The notes: generated by a model from the sequence alone, not told the origin. Shown: positions 31,664 to 43,798, numbered from the stretch's first letter. The stretch: 64,000 nucleotides of DNA from Elymus sibiricus (GCA_039707655.1 CM077665.1:77873954-77937953); one strand, 5' to 3'. A program made the numbers and translations.

Positions 31664-33185
31664 TGATGACCCACAAGTATAGGGGATCTATCGTAGTCCT
31701 TTCGATAAGTAAGAGTGTCGAACCCAACAAGGAGCAGAAGGAAATGACAAGCGGTTCTCAGTAAGGTATTCTCCGCAAGCACTGAAATTATCGGTAACAG
31801 ATAGTTTTGTGATAAGGTAATTCGTAACGGGTAGCAAGTAACAATTGTAACAAAGGTGCAGCAAGGTGGCCCAATCCTTTTTGTAGCAAAGGACAGGCCT
31901 GGACAAACTCTTATATAAAGCAAAGCGCTCCCGAGGACACATGGGAATTTCTGTCAAGCTAGTTTTCATCATGCTCATATGATTCGCGTTCGTTACTTTG
32001 ATAATTTGATATGTGGGTGGACCGGTGCTTGGGTGCTGCCCTTACTTGGACAAACCTCCCACTTATGATTAACCCCTCTCGCAAGCATCCACAACTATGA
32101 AAGAAGAATTAAGATAAATCTAACCATAGCATGAAACATGTGGATCCAAATTAGCCCCTTACGAAGCAACGCATAAACTAGGGTTTAAGCTTCTGTCACT
32201 CTAGCAACCCATCATCTACTTATTACTTCCCAATGCCTTCCTCTAGGCCCAAATAATGGTGAAGTGTCATGTAGTCGACGTTCACATAACACCACTAGAG
32301 GAGAAACAACATACATCTCATCAAAATATCGAACGAATACCAAATTCACATGATTACTTATAACAAGACTTATCCCATGTCCTCAGGAACAAACGTAACT
32401 ACTCACAAAGCATATTCATGTTCATAATCAGAGGAGTATTAATTATCATTAAGGATCTGAACATATGATCTTCCACCAAGTAAACCAACTAGCATCAACT
32501 ACAAGGAGTAATCAACACTACTAGCAACCCACAGGTACCAATCTGAGGTTTTGAGACAAAGATCGGATACAAGAGATGAACTAGGGTTTGAGAGGAGATG
32601 GTGCTGGTGAAGATGTTGATGGAGATTGACCCCCTCTCGATGAGAGGATTGTTGGTGATGACGATGGCTTCGATTTCCCCCTCCGGGAGGGAAGTTTCCC
32701 TGGCAGAACAGCTCCGCCGGAGCCCTAGATTGGTTCTGTCCAAGTTTCGCCTCGAGACGGCGATGCTTCGTCCCGAAAGGTCCCTTCTGATTTTTTCCAG
32801 GTCAAACCCTCCATATAGCAGAAGATGGGCACCGGAGGCCTGCCAGGTGGGCCACAAGCCACAGGGGCGCGCCAAGGGGGGTAGGGCGCGCCCCCTGGCT
32901 TGTGACTACCTGGTGGGCCCCCTGATGTATTTCTTTCGCCCAGTATTTTTTATATATTCCAAAATAATTCTCCGTAGATTTTCAGGACTTTTGGAGTTGT
33001 GCAGAATAGGTATCTCAGATTTTCTCCTTTTCCAGTCCAGAATTCCAGCTGCCGGCATTCTCCCTCTTCATGTAAACCTTGTAAAATAAGAGAGAAAAGG
33101 CATAAGTCTTGTACCATAATGTGTAATAACAACCCATAATGCAATAAATATCGATATAAAAGCATGATGCAAAATGGACGTATCA
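31664..33185 (-). repeat. 3' LTR of E
   Basis: In element sense it runs from TGATACGTCCATTTTGCATC to GGGTCATCA. The GC palindrome is at about 32844-32924. A PPT (AAGCTTGGGGGAGT on the minus strand) abuts it at 33186-33199. Confidence 0.92.
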
Positions 33186-34756
33186 ACTCCCCCAAGCTTA
33201 GACCTCGCTTGTCCTCAAGCGAAAGCGGAAATCGATAAATATGCCCACATGTTTAGAGAGAGAGGTGTCGATAAAATAAAATACGGACATGAGGGCATCA
33301 TGATCATCTTTAGAACAACAACATAAATTGACATATGATTTCTTATGCTAGAGTAACAATTCATTCACAAGGTAAAGTATGAATCAAGAAATCTATTGAG
33401 AACCAGCAAACTATGACCTCAGTCATTGAAGCAATTCCAATTTATCATAACGTAGGAAAGAGTCAATATAAGAGCTTGTAAAGCAAATTCACATACTCAA
33501 TCATCTTTTAGTCTTTCATAATTGCTAACACTCACGCGGTACCTATGGGATCAAAGCTTCAGTCGAACACAGAGAAAGATAGGGGCTTATAGTATTGCCT
33601 CCCAACTATTTACCTCGAGGGTAATGTCAACAGTAATAACTCATGATCACCCACATCCGAGTGGATATATGTGTCTAGATCATTCCCCAACACATGACGC
33701 TTGCCAAGAGATAAAGGCGAAATAAAGGAAGTGGTGAAGATCACCGCGACTCTTGCATAAAGGTAAGTACTAGAAAGTAAAAGTAACAGATAGGCCCTTC
33801 GCAGAGGGAAGCAGAGGTTGTCATGCGCTTATATAGTTGGATGCACAATCCCTTAATGCAAAAGAACGTCACTTTATATTGCCCCTTGTGATAAAGAACT
33901 TTATTATGCTGTCCGTCGCTTTTATTTCTTCCATACCACAAGTTCGTATAAAGTTTATTTTCCTCACACTAATAGATCACACATATTTAGAGAGCAATTT
34001 TTATTGCTTGCACCGATGACAACTTGCTTGAAGGATCTTACTCAATCCATAGGTAGGTATGGTGGACTCTCATGGCAAAACTGGGTTAAGGGTGTTTGGA
34101 TGCACAAGTAGTATCTCTACTTGGTGCGGAAGTTTTGGCTGATATGGGGTGGAAGCAAGCGACACATGTTGAAGGATCTAAAACAATATAACTTCTATTC
34201 GGAAATAAGCAAACATAACTCATTATGTTGTCTTCCTTGTCCAACATCAACTTCTTAACATATAATATTTTAATGAGTGCTCACAATCATAAAAGATGTC
34301 CAAGATAATATATTTATATGTGAACCTCTCTTTCTTTATTACTTCCTTTTAATTGCCACAATGACCAATCGCTATGTTTGTCAACTCACAACAAGTTTCA
34401 ATAGACATACTTATTATATGTGAAGTCATCACTCCCCATAAGATCATCATATATACTCTTTGCTTTTATTCTATACTTCATTCTATTCCTTTTTCTCAAG
34501 ATCATAGCAAGCAAGCAAAGCCCTCAACTCGAAACTACTCTTTATTATATAACTCTCGGACTTGCTTACATAGGGGGAACATAAAGCAAAACTCAAAACA
34601 AGATCACACTAAAAACTTTATTCTACTAGATCAAGATATAACCAAAAGGATCGAACTAAGAAAAATGATAAAAGTAAAAGATGTGATGGTGATACGATAT
34701 CGGGGCACCTCCCCCAAGCTTGGCACAAGCCAAGGGGAGTGCCCATACCCATGTGT
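33186..34756 (-). other. 3' untranslated region of E with PPT and an internal PPT-like hairpin
   Basis: No gene. Directly after the ORF3 stop, 34704-34743 forms a hairpin (GGCAC(C/T)CCCC-type arms with inner CCAAG/TTGGC) carrying the same AAGCTTGGGGGAG word as the 3' PPT. Further on, the region aligns with the 3' UTR of A1, including the complement of CTCTGCGAAGGGCCTATCT at about 33793-33811 and GTTGGGAGGCAA near 33597. Confidence 0.65.
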
Positions 34757-35164
34757 TTAGTTGTCTTTCTTCGGAGGTGGTGATGTTGGAGTTGCTAATA
34801 AGGTTGGAGGCTTGTCTAGTTTCCTCTTAAGCATAAAATTCTGTTCCCTCCGATCGTCTACTTCCTGCTCGAGCTTCAATATCCTTTGACATAATTCTTC
34901 CTTGCTCTCCTGCAGAAAACGAGAAGGGGTAAATAGAACCTTGGGTTTTCTCCTTGTATTTGGGAGGCTCGATTTCCTGAACTCCACATGCATATCTCCT
35001 GGTCGAGGCAGGGGGATCTCCTCTTCGTCCGAGCTTTCTTCCTCATACTTGCCTTCTAGTTTCTCCTCCGAGAACAATCCATAAGGATCTAAGTCCCCAT
35101 AAAGCTTGGGATTGGCAAGATAATGCGATACATAGCTCTCCCCATCGGAATCTTGGGACGACAT
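34757..35164 (-). CDS. ORF3 of element E, acidic coiled-coil protein (135 aa)
   Basis: An intact frame downstream of integrase, starting MSSQDSDGESYVSHY at 35164. Residues 40-55 are very acidic (EEESSDEEE), and residues 88-115 form a probable coiled coil (ESKEELCQRILKLEQEV, then RREQNFMLKRKL). It ends Pro/Thr-rich with a basic tail. No membrane segment or signal peptide is seen, so it is unlike an envelope protein. Element F has a homologue starting at 63909 (MASQDLEGESYVADYV). Its conservation in position and N-terminal sequence, and a promoter-like module in front of both copies, mark it as a real accessory gene. Function unknown. Confidence 0.6.
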   Translation of the reverse strand: MSSQDSDGESYVSHYLANPKLYGDLDPYGLFSEEKLEGKYEEESSDEEEIPLPRPGDMHVEFRKSSLPNTRRKPKVLFTPSRFLQESKEELCQRILKLEQEVDDRREQNFMLKRKLDKPPTLLATPTSPPPKKDN

Positions 35165-35526
35165 CTTGCTCTAAATCTGCTGCAGAAACAGCTCAAAACG
35201 AAAACATGAGATATTGCCGTGATACGAAGGTCAAAACCTTCGGGAGATTATATAATGAATTTTTACCAACCCGAAGGAGTATTCCACAAGAAAACGGAGT
35301 CCGGAGGGTACACGAGGTGGCCACAAGCCACAGGGGCGCGCCCAGGGGGGTAGGGCGCGCCCCCTGGCTTGTCGCCTCCTCGTGCACTATTCGGATTGCT
35401 TTAAATTTTCCTAATTTTTTAAATATTCCAAAACGGAGAAAATTGCTGTTGAAAAAGTTTTGGAGTCGGTTTGCTTACCGTAACACATACCTATTCCTTT
35501 TCGGAGTCTGAAACGTTCTGGTAAAT
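35165..35526 (-). promoter_or_regulatory. Internal promoter-like module before ORF3 of E
   Basis: Between integrase and ORF3 lie a 74-nt GC palindrome (35311-35384, arms starting CACGAGG and holding GGGCGCGCCC), an ATTATATAAT TATA-like box at 35247-35256, and about 80 bp of leader before the ATG at 35164. The palindrome is nearly the same as the one in the LTRs of E (32844-32924, 41503-41588). The arrangement copies the LTR promoter. That it drives ORF3 is inference. Confidence 0.5.
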
Positions 35527-36720
35527 CTACCTAATGTACTCCTCCGGAGTTATGGTATTAATAATATTGGTTTCAACATTTATGGGAGTACCTGAGATAT
35601 AATGTTTGATTCTTTGACCGTTCACCACCTTTGGATTTGTGCCCTCAGCGTTGTTGATCTTGATGGCACCAGAACGATATACTTCCTTGATAATGTAAGG
35701 CCCTTCCCATTTAGAGAGAAGTTTTCCTGCAAAAAATCTTAAACGAGAATTGTATAGCAAAACATAGTCACCTACATTGAATTCACACTTTTGTATCCTT
35801 CTATCATGCCATCTCTTGACTTTTTCTTTAAACAACTTGGCATTCTCATAAGCCTGGGTTCTCCATTCATCAAGTGAGCTAATGTCAAATAACCTCTTCT
35901 CACCAGCAAGTTTGAAATCATAATTGAGTTCTTTAATTGCCCAATAAGCTTTATGTTCTAGCTCTAGAGGTAAGTGACATGCTTTACCATAAACCATCTT
36001 ATACAGAGACATACCCATAGGGTTTTTATAAGCAGTTCTATAAGCCCATAATGCATCATCAAGTTTCTTAGACCAATTCTTTCTAGACCTATTAACAGTC
36101 TTTTGCAAGATCAATTTAATTTCTCTATTGCTCAATTCTACTTGACCACTAGACTGGGGATGATAAGGAGATGCAATTCTATGGTTAACATCATACTTAG
36201 CAAGCAATTTACGGAAAGCACCATGAATAAAGTGTGAACCACCATCAGTCATTAAATATCTAGGGACTCCAAATCTATGGAAAATAACTTCTTTAAGCAT
36301 TTTAATAGAAGTGTTATGATCATCGCTACTAGTTGGAATAGCTTCTACCCACTTAGTAACATAATCAACAGCAACTAGAATATGAGTATACCCGTTGGAT
36401 TGTGGAAAAGGTCCCATATAATCAAAACCCCAAACATCAAATGGTTCAATAACAAGAGAGTAATTCATAGGCATTTCCTGACGTCTACTAATATTAACAA
36501 TTCTTTGACATTCATCACAAGACAAGACAAACTTACGAGCATCCTTGAAGAGAGTAGGCCAATAAAAACCAGATTGTAATACCTTGTGTGCAGTTCTATC
36601 TCCAGCGTGGTGTCCTCCGTAGGCCTCGGAATGACACTTGTGAAGGATCTGTTCCTGTTCATGCTCAGGTACACAACGTCTAATAACACCATCTACTCCT
36701 TCTTTATAAAGGTGGATCAT
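35527..36720 (-). CDS. Integrase segment of E pol
   Basis: This open frame of 397 aa covers integrase. A zinc-binding HHCC region is seen ([17 protein letters not shown], later LSCDECQR). The catalytic D,D,E residues are in [18 protein letters not shown] and [14 protein letters not shown]-terminal DNA-binding part follows ([26 protein letters not shown]). It inserts the element cDNA into nuclear DNA. It is in a different frame from the RNase H segment: relative to F ([10 protein letters not shown]) about two bases are missing near 36718, so the polyprotein is interrupted there. Confidence 0.85.
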   Translation of the reverse strand: MIHLYKEGVDGVIRRCVPEHEQEQILHKCHSEAYGGHHAGDRTAHKVLQSGFYWPTLFKDARKFVLSCDECQRIVNISRRQEMPMNYSLVIEPFDVWGFDYMGPFPQSNGYTHILVAVDYVTKWVEAIPTSSDDHNTSIKMLKEVIFHRFGVPRYLMTDGGSHFIHGAFRKLLAKYDVNHRIASPYHPQSSGQVELSNREIKLILQKTVNRSRKNWSKKLDDALWAYRTAYKNPMGMSLYKMVYGKACHLPLELEHKAYWAIKELNYDFKLAGEKRLFDISSLDEWRTQAYENAKLFKEKVKRWHDRRIQKCEFNVGDYVLLYNSRLRFFAGKLLSKWEGPYIIKEVYRSGAIKINNAEGTNPKVVNGQRIKHYISGTPINVETNIINTITPEEYIR

Positions 36721-37840
36721 CCCAAAAGTAATGTCTTAAATCATAGAAGAACTTTTTCTTTTGTTGGTATGTGAAACTAGGCGGTATAAATTTAGCAACA
36801 ATGTAATTAGCATAATCAGCATACCATGGAGCATTACGCGAAGCATTTATGACAGCTAATTGTTCATCAGGAAAGCGATCATCAATAGGTAGTGGGTCAT
36901 CAAGAACATTTTCTAACCTAGACAAGTTATCTGCTACGGGGTTATCGGCACCCTTTCTATCAATAATATGCAATTCAAATTCTTGTAGCAAAAGAACCCA
37001 TCTAATAAGTCTAGGTTTAGCATCCTTCTTTTCCATAAGATATTTAATAGCAACATGGTCAGTGTGAACAGTCACTTTGGAATCAACAATATAAGGCCTG
37101 AACTTATCACAAGCAAACACAACTGCTAAAAATTCCTTTTCAGTGGTAGCATAATTTCTTTGAGCACTGTCTAGAGTTTTACTAGCATAATGGATAACAT
37201 TTAATTTCTTATCAACTCTTTGTCCTAGAACAGCACCAACAGCATAATCACTAGCATCACACATAATTTCAAAGGGTAGGTTCCAATCAGGTGGTTGAAC
37301 AACAAGTGCGGTAATCAAGGCATTCTTAAGAATTTCAAATGCTTCTACACAATCATCATCAAAAACGAATGGAACATCTTTCTGTAAAAGATTGGTGAGA
37401 GGCCTAGAAATCTTAGAAAAGTATTTAATAAACCTCCTATAGAAACCAGCACGACCAAGGAAACTTCTTATACCTCTGATATCCGTGGGACACGACATTT
37501 TTTCAATAGCATCAACTTTAGCTCGATCAACTTCAATACCTCTTTCGGAGATTTTGTGCCCCAAGACAATACCTTCATTAACCATAAAGTGGCACTTTTC
37601 CCAATTCAAGACAAGATTAGTTTCTTCGCATCTCTGCAAAACTCGATCAAGGTTGCTCAAGCAATCATCAAAAGAAGTTCCGTAAACGGAAAAATCATCC
37701 ATGAAAACCTCGAGAATCTTTTCACAAAAGTCAGAGAATATAGCCATCATACATCTTTGAAAGGTAGCAGGTGCATTGCATAAACCAAAAGGCATACGTC
37801 TATAAGCAAAGGTACCAAAAGGACAAGTAAAGTGGTCTTT
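36704..37840 (-). CDS. RT (second half) and RNase H segment of E pol
   Basis: In element order this holds RT motifs [19 protein letters not shown] and the catalytic [10 protein letters not shown], then the connection domain ([13 protein letters not shown]) and RNase H ([38 protein letters not shown]). It copies RNA into DNA and removes the template. A one-base deletion near 37830, in the codons before CPFG, puts it out of frame with the upstream gag-protease-RT segment; the ORF technically extends to 37900 but that extra part is out-of-frame sequence. Confidence 0.85.
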   Translation of the reverse strand, partial: KDHFTCPFGTFAYRRMPFGLCNAPATFQRCMMAIFSDFCEKILEVFMDDFSVYGTSFDDCLSNLDRVLQRCEETNLVLNWEKCHFMVNEGIVLGHKISERGIEVDRAKVDAIEKMSCPTDIRGIRSFLGRAGFYRRFIKYFSKISRPLTNLLQKDVPFVFDDDCVEAFEILKNALITALVVQPPDWNLPFEIMCDASDYAVGAVLGQRVDKKLNVIHYASKTLDSAQRNYATTEKEFLAVVFACDKFRPYIVDSKVTVHTDHVAIKYLMEKKDAKPRLIRWVLLLQEFELHIIDRKGADNPVADNLSRLENVLDDPLPIDDRFPDEQLAVINASRNAPWYADYANYIVAKFIPPSFTYQQKKKFFYDLRHYFWDDPPL

Positions 37841-40224
37841 TCTTGATCCTCTTTTGACACAGGTATTTGAGAGAAGCCAGAATAACCATCTAGAAAGCAA
37901 AAATGTGTATGTTTGGATAGTCTTTCTAGCATTTGATCAATAAAAGGTAGAGGGTAATGATCTTTCCTAGTAGCTTTATTTAATTTCCTAAAATCAATTA
38001 CCATTCTATATCCTGTAACAATTCTTTGCGGGATCAATTCATTTTTATCATTAGGAACAACGGTGATACCTCCCTTTTTAGGGACACAATGAACGGGACT
38101 AACCCATCTACTATCAGCAACATGGTAAATTATACCTGCCTCCAGAAGCTTTAGTATTTCATTTCTTACCACTTCTTTCATCTTAGGATTCAACCGTCGT
38201 TGGTGATCAACAACTGGTTTGGCATCAGGCTCCATATTAATTTTATGCTGACATAGAGTGGGACTAATGCCCTTAAGATCATCAAGAGTATATCCAATAG
38301 CAGCACGGTGCTTCCTCAGAGTTTTCAATAATCTCTTTTCTTCATGCTCTGAAAGGTTAGCACTAATAATAACAGGATATATCTCCTTTTCATCAAGATA
38401 AGCATATTTCAGAGTATCCGGTAATTGTTTAAGCTCAAACACGGGATCACCCTTGGGTGGAGGAGGATCCCCAAGTATTTCAACAGGCAAGTTGTGTTTC
38501 AAAATAGGCTGCTGATCAAAGAAAATCTTATCTATTTCATTCCTTTCATTCATATGCATATCATTTGCATGGTCTAGCAAATATTGTTCTAAAGGATCAG
38601 TAGGAGGCACAGCAATAGAAGCAAGACCAATAATTTCATCTTTACTAGGCAATTCTTTGTCATGGGGTTGTCTACAAAATTTAGAGAAATTGAACTCATG
38701 AGACACATCTCCAAAACTTACAGTAACAGTTTCTTTCTTACAATCTATCCTAGCATTAATGGTATTCAAGAAAGGTCTACCAAATATAATGGGACAAAAA
38801 TCATCTTGTGGGGAACCAAGAACAAGAAAATCAGTAGGATACTTTATTTTCCCACACAAGACTTCAACATCTCTAACAATCCCAATTGGTGCAATAGTAT
38901 CTCTATTAGCAAGCTTAATGGTAACATCAATTTCTTCTAACTCAACTGGTGCAATATCATTCATAATTTCCTTGTATAAGGTAAAGGTAATTGCACTCAC
39001 ACTAGCACCCACATCACATAAGCCATGATAACAATGATCTCCTATTTTAACAGAAACAACAGGCACGCCAACAGTAGGTCTATGTTTACTTTTAGTATCA
39101 GGTCTAGCAATTCTAGCAGCTTCATCACAGAAATGATTAACATGCCCATCAATATTATCAACCAAGAGATCCTTAACCATAGCAATACTAGGTTCAACTT
39201 TAATTTGTTCAGGAGGGGTAGGTGTTCTAGTGCAACTCTTACGAACCACAGTTGAAGCTTTAGCATGATCCTTTATTCTAACAGGGAAAGGTGGTTTCTC
39301 AATATAAGCGGTAGGAACAACAGGATCAACATTATAAGTAATAGTTTCTTCCTCAACTTTAATAGGTTCAACTACTTTCACTTCAATGGGAGGATGATAT
39401 TTAAACCACTTCTCCTTAGGGAGATCAACATGAGTAGCAAAAGATTCACAGAAAGAAGCTACTATCTCAGAGTCAAGTCCATATTTAGTGCTAAATTCAT
39501 GAAAAGCATTGGTGTCTATAAAGGATTTAACACAATCAAACTTAAGGTTTATACCTGACTCATTACCTTCATCGAGTTCCCAATCTTTAGAGTTGCGTTT
39601 AATTCTTTCCAATAAGTCCCATTTGAATTCAATATCTTTCTTCATAAAGGAACCAGCGCAAGAAGTATCGAGCATGTACCGATCATTATTAGAAAGTCGA
39701 GCATAAAAATTCTGAATAATAATTTCTCTCGGGAGCTCATGATTGGGGCATGAATATAACATTGACTTAAGCCTCCCCCAAGCTTGAGCGATACTTTCTC
39801 CTTCACGAGGCCAAAAATTATAAATATAATTCCGATCACGATGAACCAGATGCATAGGATAAAACTTCTGATGAAATTCCAATTTCAATCGGTTGTAGTT
39901 CCATGATCCAATATCATCACATAGCCTATACCATGTCAATGCCTTCTCCTTCAAAGATAAAGGAAAGACCTTCTTCTTGACATCATCCTCGGGCAAACCT
40001 GCAAGCTTAAATAATCCACAAACTTCATCCACATAGATTAGATGCAAATCAGGATGTAGTGTTCCATCTCCTGCATAAGGATTAGCTAGCAGTTTCTCTA
40101 TCATACCCGAAGGAATTTCATAATAAATATTTTCAGTAGGTTCAGCAGGTTGAGGAGCATCTCTTTGTGCTTCCGGTCGAGGTGAAGATACCCCGAACAA
40201 GCCCCTCAAAGGATTATTTTCCAT
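37747..40224 (-). CDS. Gag, protease and RT start of E
   Basis: An 825-aa frame from ATG 40224 ([11 protein letters not shown]). Residues ~60-200 form a retrotransposon Gag domain ([39 protein letters not shown]). No CCHC knuckle is seen. Residues ~400-500 hold an aspartic protease with [10 protein letters not shown] in place of the usual D-T/S-G, and a flap/hydrophobic region ending FGRPFL. From ~620 the RT begins ([45 protein letters not shown]). The last ~28 residues are frameshifted and not native. Gag-Pro-RT in one frame is usual in Athila-like elements. Confidence 0.88.
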   Translation of the reverse strand: MENNPLRGLFGVSSPRPEAQRDAPQPAEPTENIYYEIPSGMIEKLLANPYAGDGTLHPDLHLIYVDEVCGLFKLAGLPEDDVKKKVFPLSLKEKALTWYRLCDDIGSWNYNRLKLEFHQKFYPMHLVHRDRNYIYNFWPREGESIAQAWGRLKSMLYSCPNHELPREIIIQNFYARLSNNDRYMLDTSCAGSFMKKDIEFKWDLLERIKRNSKDWELDEGNESGINLKFDCVKSFIDTNAFHEFSTKYGLDSEIVASFCESFATHVDLPKEKWFKYHPPIEVKVVEPIKVEEETITYNVDPVVPTAYIEKPPFPVRIKDHAKASTVVRKSCTRTPTPPEQIKVEPSIAMVKDLLVDNIDGHVNHFCDEAARIARPDTKSKHRPTVGVPVVSVKIGDHCYHGLCDVGASVSAITFTLYKEIMNDIAPVELEEIDVTIKLANRDTIAPIGIVRDVEVLCGKIKYPTDFLVLGSPQDDFCPIIFGRPFLNTINARIDCKKETVTVSFGDVSHEFNFSKFCRQPHDKELPSKDEIIGLASIAVPPTDPLEQYLLDHANDMHMNERNEIDKIFFDQQPILKHNLPVEILGDPPPPKGDPVFELKQLPDTLKYAYLDEKEIYPVIISANLSEHEEKRLLKTLRKHRAAIGYTLDDLKGISPTLCQHKINMEPDAKPVVDHQRRLNPKMKEVVRNEILKLLEAGIIYHVADSRWVSPVHCVPKKGGITVVPNDKNELIPQRIVTGYRMVIDFRKLNKATRKDHYPLPFIDQMLERLSKHTHFCFLDGYSGFSQIPVSKEDQEKTTLLVLLVPLLIDVCLLVYAMHLLPFKDV

Positions 40225-40300
40225 AGTAACAAGTGACAGTAAATTTCAGCACACTATATAAATTTTTCCTTACCAAGTTCCACTCACCAAAGGCGCTTCA

Positions 40301-40319
40301 CTCCCCGGCAACGGCACCA
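40301..40319 (-). other. Primer-binding site of E (tRNA-Asp type)
   Basis: On the minus strand TGGTGCCGTTGCCGGGGAG, one change from the tRNA-Asp complement, 11 bp from the LTR edge. Confidence 0.8.
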
Positions 40320-40330
40320 GAAAAGAGTCT

Positions 40331-41852
40331 TGATGACCCACAAGTATAGGGGATCTATCGTAGTCCTTTCGATAAGTAAGAGTGTCGAACCCAACGAGGA
40401 GCAGAAGGAAATGACAAGCGGTTCTCAGTAAGGTATTCTCTGCAAGCACTGAAATTATCGGTAACAGATAGTTTTGTGATAAGGTAATTCGTAACGGGTA
40501 GCAAGTAACAATTGTAACAAAGGTGCAGCAAGGTGGCCCAATCCTTTTTGTAGCAAAGGACAAGCCTGGACAAACTCTTATATAAAGCAAAGCTCTCCCG
40601 AGGACACATGGGAATTTCTGTCAAGCTAGTTTTCATCATGCTCATATGATTCGCGTTCGTTACTTTGATAATTTGATATGTGGGTGGACCGGTGCTTGGG
40701 TGCTGATCTTACTTGGACAAACCTCCCACTTATGATTAACCCCTCTCGCAAGCATCCGCAACTACGAAAGAAGAATTAAGATAAATCTAACCATAGCATG
40801 AAACGTGTGGATCCAAATCAGCTCCTTACGAAGCAACGCATAAACTAGGGTTTAAGCTTCTGTCACTCTAGCAACCCATCATCTACTTATTACTTCCCAA
40901 TGCCTTCCTCTAGGCCCAAATAATGGTGAAGTGTCATGTAGTCGACGTTCACATAACACCACTAGAGGAGAAACAACATACATCTCATCAAAATATCGAA
41001 CGAATACCAAATTCACATGATTACTTATAACAAGACTTATCACATGTCCTCAGGAACAAACGTAACTACTCACAAAGCATATTCATGTTCATAATCATAG
41101 GAGTATTAATTATCATTAAGGATCTGAACATATGATCTTCCACCAAGTAAACCAACTAGCATCAACTACAAGGAGTAATCAACACTACTAGCAACCCACA
41201 GGTACCAATCTGAGGTTTTGAGACAAAGATCGGATACAAGAGATGAACTAGGGTTTGAGAGGAGATGGTGCTGGTGAAGATGTTGATGGAGATTGACCCC
41301 TCTCGATGAGAGGATCGTTGGTGATGACGATGGCTTCGATTTCCCCCTCCGGGAGGGAAGTTTCCCCGGCAGAACAGCTCCGCTGGAGCCATAGATTGGT
41401 TCTGTCCAAGTTCCGCCTCGAGACGGTGGCGCTTCGTCCCGAAAGCTCCCTTCTGATTTTTTCCAGGTCAAAATCCTCCATATAGCAGAAGATGGGCACC
41501 GGAGGCCTGCCAGGTGGGCCACAAGCCACAGGGGCGCGCCCAGGGGGGTAGGGCGCGCCCCCTGGCTTGTGACTACCTGGTGGGCCCCCTGATGTATTTA
41601 TTTCGCCTAGTATTTTTTATATATTCCAAAATAATTCTCCGTAGATTTTCAGGACTTTTGGAGTTGTGCAGAATAGGTATCTCAGATTTGCTCCTTTTCC
41701 AGTCCAGAATTCCAGCTGCCGGCATTCTCTCTCTTCATGTAAACCTTGTAAAATAAGAGAGAAAAGGCATAAGTCTTGTACCATAATGTGTAATAACAGC
41801 CCATAATGCAATAAATATCGATATAAAAGCATGATGCAAAATGGACGTATCA
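40331..41852 (-). repeat. 5' LTR of E
   Basis: 1522 bp, the same length as its partner. The palindrome is at about 41503-41588. The element's outer end is followed by gatgc (41853-41857). Confidence 0.92.
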
Positions 41853-41879
41853 GATGCTAAGCTCATCTCACACGACTTC

Positions 41880-42235
41880 TGATACGTCCATTTTGCATCA
41901 TGATTTCCTACTGTTATTTATTATGTTTTGTTGAATAATAATGCTTTAGGGAGAGATTCTAATGCCTTTTCTCTCATAATATGCAAGGTTTACACAAAGA
42001 GGGAGAATACCGGCAGCTGGAATTCTGGACCTGAAAAAAAGCACATCAGAGATACCTATTCTGCACATCTCCAATGGAGCTGAAACTTTACGGAGATTAT
42101 TTTTGGAATTAATAAAAAATACTAGAGCACAGAACTACCGGAGGGTCCCACCCTGGTGGGCACAAGACACCAGGGCGCGCCAGGCCTCCCTGGGCGCGCC
42201 CTGGTTTGTTGTGCCCTCCTCGGCCCACCTCTGGT
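41880..42235 (+). repeat. Truncated Fatima-like LTR (first 356 bp)
   Basis: It starts TGATACGTCCATTTTGCATC, preceded by the same 22-bp host flank as the LTR of F (41858-41879 against 48309-48330, one difference). It stays similar to 48331-48687 through the GC palindrome (about 42142-42232), then stops abruptly at CTCTGGT. The next bases belong to internal sequence of element H. It is the breakpoint of a tandem duplication. Confidence 0.85.
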
Positions 42236-42325
42236 TAATGAAAATATTTTCCTTTTTATTCGCCCTTCTTCCGTTCGTCTTTTCGTTTGCTTTTTGTTTG
42301 CTTGTGTGTTAGAACGCTTAAACTC

Positions 42326-43141
42326 ATGGCTAGCCTTACTACTATCGCTAGTACTCCCGAGAATGAAGTTCTTAATTTTAAGCACAGGGAGGGAGAAAAC
42401 TTAAAAGATGCTTGGTATAGAATTTGCAATGCTCAAAATAGATCTACTCGTAAGCAATCTACTACCGTTCTCCTTCGCAATCTTTATGTGGGTGTTTCTC
42501 CTTGGAATAGATATGTTCTGGATACCATTATGGGGGGAAATTTCTTGGGAAGCCATACCGTTGATTCTTACAGTGCTATGATAAATTTGGTAGGTTCACC
42601 CCCACTCATGATTAATGAAACAATCTTAACTTTGGAACATGTGATGCGAAGGCTTGATATTATTGAAAATAAAATTGCTACTGTAGAGCTCATTGAAAAC
42701 TTGGATAAAAAGATTCATAATCAAATTACTCAATATGGATTTAAGGTAGGAGTTACTTTAAAAAATTTAAAGGAGAAAGAACCCATAGTTAATGAAAAGA
42801 TAGATCAGGATTCCATTAGGATTGGCAAGCTAGAAGATATTATTACCAACTTGGGTTCCGCTTTTGCCTCTGTTAAAAACACTCCAAATTTTCATCCTAC
42901 TAAGACTGCCAAGTTTATTTATGTTCCTAAAAATAAGGGTGAATCCTCTAGTAAAGGAGATGAAGATCTTAAGATGATAAGTGTTCACCCTAACTTTATT
43001 GATATTGTCCGGAAACCAATTGCTACAAGTGAATTTCTTAATTTATTGCCTAGGAGTATGATTATTGATAAAACCAAAGGATCTCCTAGGGTTTATAAGT
43101 GTGCAATTGAGGAGTTGCATACCAAAGATGACAATACCTAG
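42326..43141 (+). CDS. Gag-like protein of element H
   Basis: The frame opens earlier (42287), but ATG 42326 (MASLTTIASTPENEV) fits better as start because the preceding residues are derived from the leader. The N-terminal part resembles the Gag domain of E and F: FKHREGENLKDAWYRI against [16 protein letters not shown], then TVLLRNLYVGVSPWNRYVLDTIMGGNF against [25 protein letters not shown]. The middle has a helix-rich region (LEHVMRRLDIIENKIATVELIENLDKKI) that could be a coiled coil. It lacks protease and polymerase and ends before the conserved hairpin. It may be a trimmed Gag retained by a non-autonomous element. Confidence 0.6.
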   Translation: MASLTTIASTPENEVLNFKHREGENLKDAWYRICNAQNRSTRKQSTTVLLRNLYVGVSPWNRYVLDTIMGGNFLGSHTVDSYSAMINLVGSPPLMINETILTLEHVMRRLDIIENKIATVELIENLDKKIHNQITQYGFKVGVTLKNLKEKEPIVNEKIDQDSIRIGKLEDIITNLGSAFASVKNTPNFHPTKTAKFIYVPKNKGESSSKGDEDLKMISVHPNFIDIVRKPIATSEFLNLLPRSMIIDKTKGSPRVYKCAIEELHTKDDNT

Positions 43142-43186
43142 ATCTATTGCGTTATGCCTAGCTAGGGGCGTTAAACAATAGCGCTT

Positions 43187-43203
43187 GTTGGGAGGCAACC
43201 CAA
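43187..43203 (+). other. Conserved post-ORF hairpin, H copy
   Basis: GTTGGGAGGCAACCCAA, with arms TTGGG/CCCAA. The upstream GCCTAGCTAGGGGCG box is the same as in C. Confidence 0.6.
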
Positions 43204-43798
43204 TTTTATTTTTATGCTTTTGTTTTTGCTTCTGTTTTTGAGTGCTTTACACATTATTACCTCTGTAGTAATTGTGTTTTCTTGTTTTAATTAGTGTTTG
43301 AGCCAAGTAAGACCTTTGGGATGGTCTACGGTGATTGTGATTTGATTTTGCTGAAAAACAGAAACTTTTGCGCTCAGTCCAGGAATTTTATAAATTCACT
43401 AGTTCGTAAAATGAGTCTGAAATTTTTACAAAAGATTTATATACAAATTTCCCTTATTTTCCTAATTTTTTAGAATTTTTGGACTTACAGAAGTATTCGA
43501 AGTCTATAGATTGCTACAGACTGTTCTGTTTTAGACAGATTCTGTTTTCTTTGTGTTGTTTGCTTATTTTGATGTATCTATGGGTTGTATCGGGGGGTAT
43601 GAACCATGGAGAAGTTGGAATACAGTAGATATTACACCAATATAAATAAACAATGAGTTCACAACAGTACCTAAAAGTGGTGATTTATTTTTCTTATACT
43701 AACGGATCTCACGAGTTTTCTGTTGAGTTTTGTGTTGTGAAGTTTTCAAGTTTTGGGTAAAGATTTGATGGACTATGGAATAAGGTGTGGCAAGAGCC

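Larger units (their letters stand above)
31664..41852 (-). mobile_element. Complete Fatima-like autonomous gypsy element E (10.2 kb)
   Basis: LTRs of 1522 bp each (5' 40331-41852, 3' 31664-33185) and perfect gatgc duplications (31659-31663, 41853-41857). In element orientation: PBS 40301-40319, gag-protease-RT 40224-37747, RT-RNase H to 36704, integrase 36720-35527, an internal promoter-like module, ORF3 35164-34757, a 3' UTR and a PPT beside 33186. The order RT-RNase H-integrase is that of Ty3/gypsy elements, and the tRNA-Asp-type PBS is that of the Athila lineage. Two frameshifts break pol, so this copy is probably no longer autonomous. The LTRs differ by about 2% by eye. Confidence 0.93.

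Noticed and set aside
34757..35164. ORF3 as an envelope gene
   Set aside because: No signal peptide, transmembrane segment or glycosylation-rich ectodomain is seen; the protein is short, acidic and coiled-coil-like.
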